Shown: positions 7,111 through 12,138 of the stretch, piece after piece
Layout: each line of letters begins with the position of its first letter
Position numbering within the stretch: position 1 is the first letter of the stretch
NCBI GenBank assembly: GCA_028716765.1
Contig: JAQUPC010000066.1
Coordinates: 1-12,138 of the forward strand
Reading direction: 5' to 3'
Source of the DNA: Alphaproteobacteria bacterium
GTDB taxonomy: Bacteria > Pseudomonadota > Alphaproteobacteria > UBA9219
DNA: 12,138 nt
The notes under the pieces: model-generated
Told to the model about the DNA's origin: nothing
The model's database searches: none
The model's input: only the letters and a program-made list of their open reading frames with translations
Translations under genes and position numbers: made by a program

Positions 7111-7869
7111 ATGCTTTCCTTCAAGTCAATTCTGAGCGCCCTTCTGATCGGCCTCATGCCTGTTCTGGCTTTCGCCGCCGATGCTCCCGCCACGTTTACG
7201 GACTCCCAAAAGACGGCCATTGAAGACGTCGTGCGCAACCTGCTTATCAAGAAGGAACCGGACATCATCATCAAGGCCGCGCAGGAAGTTCAGGGCCGCC
7301 AGGAAGCCGAAGCCGGGGTCAAGAACAAGCAGGCTCTTACCGCCAACAAGGACAAGCTGTACAACGACCCCAATTCACCGATCGGCGGTAATCCGAAAGG
7401 CGACGTCGTCCTTGTCGAGTTTTTCGATTACCAGTGCGGCTATTGCAAATTGACGCAGGAAGGCGTGCACAAGCTTCTCGCCGGGGACAAGAACGTCAAG
7501 CTAGTTTACAAGGAATTCCCCATCCTCGGGCCCGATTCCGTGAAAGCCTCCAAAGCGGCGCTGGCGAGCGTCAAGCAAGGCAAATACATAAAATTCCACG
7601 AAGCCATGATGTCCACAAAGGAGCATCTCACGGAAGAAATTATCTTCAAGGTAGCCGCCAGCGCGGGGCTTAATGTCGAAAAGCTGAAAAAGGACATGGA
7701 AGGCGAAGACATCGACAAGATGATCAAGGCCAATCAGACTTTGGGCAGCGAAATCGGCGCGCATGGAACGCCGACGTTCGTTATCGGCGAAGAGATTTTT
7801 CCCGGCGCCGTCCCCTATGAAAACCTTAAGAAGGCCGTGGACGACGCAAGAAAAGACGCGAAGAAATAG
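7111..7869 (+). CDS. Periplasmic DsbA/ScsC-like thiol:disulfide oxidoreductase
   Basis: This is a thioredoxin-fold enzyme that forms or isomerises disulfides in exported proteins. Of 252 residues, 1-22 are a signal peptide ending in AFA. Residues about 28-85 are a charged helical N-terminal domain similar in position to the oligomerisation domain of ScsC-type proteins. The thioredoxin fold begins near 95, with active site CGYC at 109-112 after FFDYQ, and the cis-proline loop GTPTFVIG at 219-226 (P221). The sequence resembles the Com1/DsbA group of Alphaproteobacteria. The helical N-terminal domain suggests an oligomer, hence possible isomerase activity, but this is inference. The start is well supported by GGGAG 6 nt upstream. 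It follows the M48 protease gene closely, and both products act in the envelope. Confidence 0.93.
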   Translation: MLSFKSILSALLIGLMPVLAFAADAPATFTDSQKTAIEDVVRNLLIKKEPDIIIKAAQEVQGRQEAEAGVKNKQALTANKDKLYNDPNSPIGGNPKGDVVLVEFFDYQCGYCKLTQEGVHKLLAGDKNVKLVYKEFPILGPDSVKASKAALASVKQGKYIKFHEAMMSTKEHLTEEIIFKVAASAGLNVEKLKKDMEGEDIDKMIKANQTLGSEIGAHGTPTFVIGEEIFPGAVPYENLKKAVDDARKDAKK

Positions 7870-7923
7870 CACGCAATCATACGTTATGAAAAATCATGAT
7901 AAACTATGACGTGCAAGAAAAAG

Positions 7924-7952
7924 CCCCTCTCCTCCCAACGGGAGGAGAGGGG
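7924..7952. repeat. Perfect 13-bp hairpin after the DsbA-like gene
   Basis: Arms 7924-7936 and 7940-7952 are perfectly complementary with a 3-nt loop. On the plus strand only TTT follows, so it is a poor intrinsic terminator for the DsbA-like gene. On the minus strand a run of five T follows. Its C/T-rich arms recur in modified form at 7985-8065, making it the left part of a larger palindromic element. Confidence 0.7.
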
Positions 7953-7984
7953 TTTGGGGTGAGGTGGGGATGCATCAATCAGGA

Positions 7985-8065
7985 CTCCCCCTCACCTGCA
8001 AAAACCAAGGACTTGCTTATGCAAGCCCAGGTTTTTGCTTCCTCTCCCCCTCTCGGGGTAGAGGG
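7985..8065. repeat. Second palindromic block upstream of aroQ
   Basis: Outer arms 7998-8006 and 8030-8038 (GCAAAAACC/GGTTTTTGC) pair perfectly, and inner arms 8012-8016 and 8021-8025 (CTTGC/GCAAG) pair around a TTAT loop. C/T-rich stretches on each side (7985-7996, 8041-8053) are complementary to the purine-rich strand at 7940-7974. Together with 7924-7952 this suggests a roughly 150-bp dispersed palindromic element. A frame reading across it (7896-8105) is not a credible gene. Confidence 0.6.
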
Positions 8066-8101
8066 TTTTAACAGTAAGAACCCTGCGCCACGGGTGCAAT
8101 C

Positions 8102-8566
8102 GTGAAAAAACAGCCGCGAATCCTTGTCCTTAACGGGCCCAACCTTAACATGCTGGGCGTGCGCGAGCCGGCCATTTACGGCGCCGCCACGCACAAGGAT
8201 GTCGTGGCTTTATGCAAGAAAACGGCGGCGGTCCTCGGCCTGACAGCCGACGTTCGCCAGAGCAATTTCGAGGGCGAACTGGTCACGTGGATTCAGAGGA
8301 GCCGCGAAACCTGTCAAGGCATCGTCATCAACGCGGGTGCGTATACGCACACGTCGGTTGCTATCCTTGATGCCCTTTTGCTTTCGGAGCTTCAGGTTAT
8401 CGAGGTTCATATTTCAAATATTTTTAGGCGTGAGCATTTCCGGCAGCAATCCTTCGTTTCGCAGGCCGCACTCGGCATTATCAGCGGACTCGGCATCGAA
8501 GGCTATGCCTACGCCATCCAGCATTTGGCCAAAAAGCTTGGCCCTGTACCCAGGAAAAAAGCATGA
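8102..8566 (+). CDS. aroQ: Type II 3-dehydroquinate dehydratase
   Basis: This cytosolic dodecameric-type enzyme converts 3-dehydroquinate to 3-dehydroshikimate in the shikimate pathway. The 154 residues are normal length. Landmarks are LNGPNLNMLGVRE at 10-22, catalytic Tyr26 in AIYG, the substrate-binding NAGAYTHTS at 77-85 and His103 in EVHISN. The usual SNIHAREPFRHHS segment reads SNIFRREHFRQQS here (105-117), keeping the Arg at 114 but losing several His. The start is GTG at 8102: an in-frame stop at 8075 and no ATG between leave no alternative, and there is only a weak ribosome binding site. Its stop overlaps the accB start as ATGA, so the two are translationally coupled. This aroQ-accB-accC order is common in Proteobacteria. 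Confidence 0.95.
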   Translation: MKKQPRILVLNGPNLNMLGVREPAIYGAATHKDVVALCKKTAAVLGLTADVRQSNFEGELVTWIQRSRETCQGIVINAGAYTHTSVAILDALLLSELQVIEVHISNIFRREHFRQQSFVSQAALGIISGLGIEGYAYAIQHLAKKLGPVPRKKA

Positions 8567-9009
8567 GCACTTTCGACATCGATGAGGAATCCGTCCGCAA
8601 ACTGGCGGATCTTTTAAAAGAAACGGGTCTGAACGAGATCGAATACGCCGAAGGCGAAAAGCGTATCCGCGTCTCGGCCGGAATGCCTGTGGCCCCTTCC
8701 AACATGCCCGCAGCGGAAATGCCTGCGGCGGGTACATTGGCCGCGCATGCCCCCGGCGCGCCGCTCATCCTCAACGGAACGCCCGTCGAGGCTCCGATGG
8801 TCGGCACCGTTTATCTCGCCCCGGAGCCAGGCGCTGCCCCCTTCGTCAAGACGGGAGATACGATTAAGGCAGGCGATACCCTTCTCATCATCGAAGCCAT
8901 GAAGGTCATGAATCCCATCAAGGCTCCGGTGGGCGGCACCGTAAAGGAAATTCTTGTGGGCGACGCCAAGCCGGTCGAGTTCGGCGAAACCCTCATGGTT
9001 ATCGGATAG
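8563..9009 (+). CDS. accB: Biotin carboxyl carrier protein of acetyl-CoA carboxylase
   Basis: AccB carries the biotin that shuttles carboxyl groups between biotin carboxylase (AccC) and carboxyltransferase (AccAD) to make malonyl-CoA for fatty acid synthesis. The 148 residues comprise an N-terminal AccC-contact segment (1-40), a flexible Ala/Pro-rich linker (about 41-67) and a biotinyl domain (about 73-148). The domain carries EAMKVMN at 111-117; Lys114 is the biotinylation site. The bacterial AccB thumb lies around 92-99 (APFVKTGD). AGGA lies 7 nt before ATG 8563, inside the end of aroQ, and the start overlaps the aroQ stop by 4 bp. accC follows after 8 nt. Confidence 0.97.
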   Translation: MSTFDIDEESVRKLADLLKETGLNEIEYAEGEKRIRVSAGMPVAPSNMPAAEMPAAGTLAAHAPGAPLILNGTPVEAPMVGTVYLAPEPGAAPFVKTGDTIKAGDTLLIIEAMKVMNPIKAPVGGTVKEILVGDAKPVEFGETLMVIG

Positions 9010-9017
9010 GTCCCGCC

Positions 9018-10355
9018 TTGTTCGAAAAAATCCTTATAGCCAACCGTGGAGAAATCGCGCTGCGCATCCATCGCGCCTGCCGCGAGATGGGCATTCATAC
9101 GGTCGCCGTCCATTCGACGGCGGACGCCGACGCGATGCACGTGCGCCTGGCCGATGAAAGCGTGTGCATCGGCCCTCCGGCCGCCAAGGACAGCTATCTC
9201 AACATTCCGGCCATTCTGACGGCGGCGGCCATAACGGGCGCGGACGCCATTCATCCGGGCATCGGCTTTATGTCGGAAAACGCCGCGTTCGCCGAAATGG
9301 TCGAGGAGCACGGCTTCGTGTTCATCGGCCCGACGCCCGAGCACATCCGCCTTATGGGCGACAAGATGACGGCGCGGAAAACCGTTATGGATTTGGGCCT
9401 GCCCACCGTGCCGGGCTCGAAAGATCTTATTACGAGCGAAGTCGAAGCCCTTAAAGTCGCCAAATCCATCGGCTTTCCCGTCCTTATCAAGGCGGCGGCG
9501 GGCGGCGGCGGCAAGGGCATGAAAGTCGCCATGGACGCCGCGGGTCTAGGCGAAGCTTACCGTCTCGCGCGCAGCGAAGCGCGCGCCGCCTTCGGCAACG
9601 ACGACGTTTACATGGAAAAATACCTCGCCGCCCCGCGCCATATCGAGGTGCAGCTGCTCGGCGATACCCACGGCCACGCCGTGCATTTCGGCGAGCGCGA
9701 CTGTTCGATCCAGCGGCGGCACCAAAAGGTCGTCGAAGAAGCCCCCTCCCCCGGCCTCAACAGCGCCGAACGCAAGGCAATCGGCGCGCTGGCCGCAAGC
9801 GTCGTGCAAGAGCTCGGTTATCGCGGCGTGGGCACGATGGAATTCCTCTATGAAAACGGCGAGTTTTATTTCATCGAAATGAACACGCGCCTTCAGGTCG
9901 AGCATACGATCACGGAAATGATCACCGGCATCGATATCGTGCGCGAACAGATACGCGTGGCCGCCGGGCTTCCGCTTAGCTACGCGCAAGACGACATCGT
10001 GTTCATCGGCCATGCGATCGAGTGCCGCATCAACGCCGAAAATCCCGAAACGTTTTTGCCGTCGCCGGGAAAAATTAACGGCTTTCACGCCCCGGGCGGC
10101 CTCGGCGTTCGCGTGGACAGCGCGCTTTACGACGGCTACAGCATCCCGCCCTATTACGACAGCATGATTGCCAAACTCGTCGTGTACGGCTCAAACAGGA
10201 ACGAGTGCCTGCTGCGTCTCAGAAGGTGTCTCGAGGAATTCGTTATCGGCGGCGTTCAGACCACTCTGCCCCTGCACCAGCGCATCATCAACCAGCCGGA
10301 GTTTATCGACGGCGATTACGACATTCACTGGCTGGAAAATTTTCTGGGGTTGTAA
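9018..10355 (+). CDS. accC: Biotin carboxylase subunit of acetyl-CoA carboxylase
   Basis: AccC performs the ATP- and bicarbonate-dependent carboxylation of AccB-biotin. The 445 residues are full length. The start is TTG at 9018, with GGATAGG (9004-9010) 7 nt upstream overlapping the accB stop; family alignment begins exactly at MFEKILIANRGEIA. The ATP-grasp core shows K116, the glycine loop GGGGKGM (162-168), HFGERDCSIQRRHQK (223-237) and EMNTRLQVEH (287-296), including E287, R291, Q293 and E295, with R337 in ECRINAE. Two motif changes stand out: HPGIGFMSEN where HPGYGFLSEN is usual (residue 82), and VEHTITE where VEHPVTE is usual (297-298). Core catalytic residues are intact, so it should be active. 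It is the last gene of the aroQ-accBC operon. Confidence 0.97.
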   Translation: MFEKILIANRGEIALRIHRACREMGIHTVAVHSTADADAMHVRLADESVCIGPPAAKDSYLNIPAILTAAAITGADAIHPGIGFMSENAAFAEMVEEHGFVFIGPTPEHIRLMGDKMTARKTVMDLGLPTVPGSKDLITSEVEALKVAKSIGFPVLIKAAAGGGGKGMKVAMDAAGLGEAYRLARSEARAAFGNDDVYMEKYLAAPRHIEVQLLGDTHGHAVHFGERDCSIQRRHQKVVEEAPSPGLNSAERKAIGALAASVVQELGYRGVGTMEFLYENGEFYFIEMNTRLQVEHTITEMITGIDIVREQIRVAAGLPLSYAQDDIVFIGHAIECRINAENPETFLPSPGKINGFHAPGGLGVRVDSALYDGYSIPPYYDSMIAKLVVYGSNRNECLLRLRRCLEEFVIGGVQTTLPLHQRIINQPEFIDGDYDIHWLENFLGL

Positions 10356-10370
10356 GGGAAAGGCCCTCTC

Positions 10371-10396
10371 CCTGTCACTCACTTGTGAGTGACAGG
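10371..10396. repeat. Perfect 12-bp palindrome between accC and the orphan gene
   Basis: Arms CCTGTCACTCAC (10371-10382) and its complement (10385-10396) form a hairpin 16 nt after the accC stop, between convergent genes. It may help end both transcripts, but no T-run follows on either strand, so a Rho-assisted stop, 3'-end protection or a dispersed repeat is as likely. The preceding CCCTCTCC resembles the start of the element at 7924. Confidence 0.5.
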
Positions 10397-10447
10397 AAGG
10401 CAACTCTACAGTTCTTACCGGAAAGTCAGTTCATCCGTTCAATGGCT

Positions 10448-10738
10448 TTACCTCACCAATTGCACTAACCCCAGCTTCCGAAGCGCGGGCTCGCCCTTGA
10501 CGCTGATGACGGTCTCGGCGCCCTCCAGCGAAACGGAGACCTCTCCGCCCGTCGTCTCGAAAGCCTTAAGTAATTTGTGCGTTTGCGTCCACGTTATCGC
10601 CGAAGGCACGTGTACGCTGGCTTGCCCCTTTTTGTAATACACCTCATGAGGCACGTCCGTTCCCACCAAAGCGTCTATTTGCTTTGTGGACTTTATCTCC
10701 GGCCCATATTTTTTTGTGAAATAAGAATTGTCGCTCAT
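10448..10738 (-). CDS. Hypothetical protein, 96 residues
   Basis: I do not recognise this small soluble protein. It has a charged N-terminus (residues 1-20, Lys-rich), a middle helix-like segment (TWTQTHKLLKAFETTGG at 49-65) and a strand-rich C-terminal half (EVSVSLEGAETVISVKGE at 66-83). There is no signal peptide or membrane segment. ATG 10738 is the only sensible start, because an in-frame stop lies two codons upstream; the ribosome binding site is weak. It is convergent with accC and divergent from aat, so it is a single-gene unit inserted into an otherwise conserved gene order. The 166-nt AT-rich gap to aat should hold its promoter. Confidence 0.6.
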   Translation of the reverse strand: MSDNSYFTKKYGPEIKSTKQIDALVGTDVPHEVYYKKGQASVHVPSAITWTQTHKLLKAFETTGGEVSVSLEGAETVISVKGEPALRKLGLVQLVR

Positions 10739-10904
10739 TTCTCAAGCCCCCATCGGCATCAATTAGAAAATGAACGTCTCCTGTGAGTACAGTACCACAA
10801 ATCGCAAGCCTTGATCACTCGCCAAAAACTTTATGGTTAATCGCTTGGCATTAACTTATTTTTTCAATAGCTTAGACTCTTCATAACATTTAGATTTCCG
10901 GATC
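10739..10904. other. AT-rich divergent promoter region between the orphan gene and aat
   Basis: This 166-nt gap is much AT-richer than its flanks and separates divergent genes, so both promoters should lie here. TTGGCA near 10846 with TAGCTT 17 nt downstream is the best aat-directed pair I see, but the -10 is poor. No operator or terminator is evident. Confidence 0.35.
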
Positions 10905-11579
10905 ATGTCCAGCCGCACGCTTCATCTGACTCCCGATGTATTGTTGAAAGCCTACGCCGTAGGGATTTTCCCCATGGCCGAAAGCGCCATGTCGCGTCAT
11001 CTGCGCTGGTTCGATCCGCCGCTTCGCGCAATCTTTCCGCTTGATGAGCGTTTTCACGTTCCGCGCCGCTTGCGCCGCACCGTCCGGGCAGCGCCCTACT
11101 CCATTCGCCTCAACACGGCGTTTGGCGACGTGATCCGCGCCTGCGCCGCGCCCGGCCCGGGCCGCATGACCACGTGGATCAATCGCGAGATCATCGGGCT
11201 TTACACGACGCTGCATCATCGCGGCCATGCCCATAGCATCGAAGCATGGCGCGGCCACGAACTCGTGGGCGGTCTTTACGGCGTAAGCCTCGGCAGCGCC
11301 TTCTTTGGCGAAAGCATGTACAGCCGGGCGGCGAACGCGAGCAAAATTGCTCTCGTCTATCTGGTCGCGTTGCTAAGGGAATGCGGATTCACGCTTCTCG
11401 ATACCCAGTTCCAAACCGAACATCTGGCCCAGTTCGGAACTCTGGAAGTCACAAGAGCGAATTACCATCACCTGCTTGCGGGCGCTATGGAACGGCGGGC
11501 AAAACTGGCGCTTCCGGCGGAAACGGAATGGGACTATTTGGCCGCTTCGCTTTTGCAGCCGGTAACCCATAAATCGTAA
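10905..11579 (+). CDS. aat: Leucyl/phenylalanyl-tRNA--protein transferase
   Basis: Aat transfers Leu or Phe from tRNA to proteins with N-terminal Arg, Lys or Met, marking them for ClpS/ClpAP degradation (N-degron pathway) in the cytosol. The 224 residues are normal length. Conserved stretches are LLKAYAVGIFPMAE (13-26), WFDPP (35-39), TTWIN (89-93), AHSIEAW (109-115), ELVGGLYGVSLGSAFFGESM (119-138) and LLDTQFQTEHL (164-174). D167 and Q169 correspond to the E. coli catalytic-site D186 and Q188. The start ATG 10905 is preceded closely by CCGGAT. Its last 46 bases overlap the convergent DUF2155 gene. Position between accC and DUF2155 is a conserved alphaproteobacterial arrangement. Confidence 0.95.
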   Translation: MSSRTLHLTPDVLLKAYAVGIFPMAESAMSRHLRWFDPPLRAIFPLDERFHVPRRLRRTVRAAPYSIRLNTAFGDVIRACAAPGPGRMTTWINREIIGLYTTLHHRGHAHSIEAWRGHELVGGLYGVSLGSAFFGESMYSRAANASKIALVYLVALLRECGFTLLDTQFQTEHLAQFGTLEVTRANYHHLLAGAMERRAKLALPAETEWDYLAASLLQPVTHKS

Positions 11580-11914
11580 ACCGGGTTTTCCATCGCGGAG
11601 AGCGCGGGACTTGAAGCGAACATCCAGCCGCGAAACACGTTCGTCTCCGCCGCGCCCGGCTTTATCTCGTTCACGTCGATAAAGGCGGCCGCTTCCGGCG
11701 TCTCTTCGGGAGGCGTTACCCGGCATGCATAAACGGTAATCACGAGCGTACCGAATTTGAGCGGCCGCTCTATCGGAACGTTTACCTGTTCCACTCGCGC
11801 CGTGATTTTATCAAGCACGCGCAGCTCGGCAATCGGCCTGTCTTCGGTCGGCACGGCCGCAAGCGCCGGGAAGGCCGCAAGCAACGCAAAAACAAAAGGA
11901 ACGAAGCGTATCAC
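11534..11914 (-). CDS. DUF2155 family periplasmic protein
   Basis: This is a small exported protein of a family found mainly in Alphaproteobacteria, without an established function. The 126 residues start with a signal peptide (hydrophobic 2-18, cleavage near ALA at 17-19). The family core follows: AELRVLDKITARVE (29-42), FGTLVITVYACR (54-65), PPEETPEAAAF (68-78) and VFRGWMFASSPALSAMENPVYDLWVTGCK (93-121). Cys64 and Cys120 are positioned to form a disulfide; the DsbA-like protein encoded nearby could act on it (inference). The start is GTG at 11914, overlapping the stop of the upstream mlaD-like gene as GTGA, so the pair is translationally coupled. The 3' end overlaps aat on the opposite strand by 46 bp. 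Confidence 0.9.
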   Translation of the reverse strand: MIRFVPFVFALLAAFPALAAVPTEDRPIAELRVLDKITARVEQVNVPIERPLKFGTLVITVYACRVTPPEETPEAAAFIDVNEIKPGAAETNVFRGWMFASSPALSAMENPVYDLWVTGCKSEAAK

Positions 11915-12138
11915 GGATGAGCGGGTTCGGACGGAGCGGAAGGCGCAGGCAAAGGCGCAAGCGTTGGCGAAGGGGCCGGAACTGGAACTGGTGCCGGAGC
12001 CGTCTTTGCCGGAGCCTGCGCTTTGGCCGGGGCTGGAGCCGGAGCGGCCGCAGGCGCTGCAGCGGAAGCAGGCGCAGCCGCCGGGGCCGAACTGCTGTCC
12101 GATTTCTTCGAACTGTAGATCAGCTGGCCGATCAGGTC
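11911..12138 (-). CDS. mlaD: MlaD-type phospholipid transport protein, C-terminal end (5' end outside window)
   Basis: Only the last 75 residues are present. They begin DLIGQLIYSSKKSD, matching the end of the MlaD MCE domain in E. coli (LEDLIGQFLYGSKG). MlaD is the periplasmic hexameric MCE ring of the Mla system that moves phospholipids between outer and inner membranes. After this anchor comes a low-complexity tail of about 60 residues, almost entirely Ala, Pro and Ser with a few Lys, longer than the E. coli tail. Its stop overlaps the GTG start of the DUF2155 gene by 4 bp. A close mlaD-DUF2155 link is known in Alphaproteobacteria (from memory) and supports the call, which otherwise rests on a short match. 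Confidence 0.7.
   Translation of the reverse strand, partial: DLIGQLIYSSKKSDSSSAPAAAPASAAAPAAAPAPAPAKAQAPAKTAPAPVPVPAPSPTLAPLPAPSAPSEPAHP

Noticed and set aside
7924..7955. Intrinsic terminator for the DsbA-like gene
   Set aside because: The stem is strong, but only three T follow before a G run on the plus strand; annotated as a repeat instead.
7896..8105. Plus-strand frame of 69 codons between the DsbA-like gene and aroQ
   Set aside because: It reads straight through the palindromic element, has no ribosome binding site and overlaps the aroQ start.

Overview
The window reads as chromosomal DNA of an alphaproteobacterium whose order I cannot fix. The evidence is a long RNase E with an acidic insert in its S1 domain and a C-terminal GWW motif, and the gene order M48 peptidase - DsbA-like - aroQ - accB - accC - aat - DUF2155 - mlaD, which is familiar from Alphaproteobacteria. 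Most genes are GC-rich. The 1760-2092 gene and several gaps are visibly AT-richer.

Layout. Positions 1-2482 lie on the minus strand. Read in that direction there are two unrecognised small genes (2482-2177 and 2092-1760), then a sugar-type ABC importer: a periplasmic binding protein most like the D-allose/ribose type (1710-724) and the first 208 residues of an RbsC-like permease (624 to the window edge). A palindromic repeat sits between these two and contains the permease's ribosome binding site and start codon. Positions 2483-2924 form a divergent gene-free gap that leads into rne (2925-5546). Then come a BepA-like M48/TPR peptidase and a DsbA/ScsC-like thiol oxidoreductase. A palindrome-rich gap (7870-8101) follows, then aroQ-accB-accC, tightly packed (4-bp overlap, then 8 nt). 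A perfect hairpin and a small minus-strand orphan gene (10738-10448) separate this operon from aat (10905-11579). aat converges on, and overlaps by 46 bp, a minus-strand DUF2155 gene, whose GTG start overlaps the stop of an upstream gene. That upstream gene is recognisable as the C-terminus of MlaD.

Together the genes cover RNA turnover (rne), envelope quality control and lipid transport (M48/TPR peptidase, DsbA-like, DUF2155, MlaD), shikimate and fatty-acid precursor supply (aroQ, accBC), N-degron tagging (aat) and sugar import. I found no CRISPR array, transposase, prophage, defence system or RNA gene. The most interesting signals are the palindromic repeats that control gene boundaries, the long rne leader with a perfect DnaA-box match, two residue changes in AccC motifs, and three orphan small genes. 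Nothing here convincingly shows a wholly new system.
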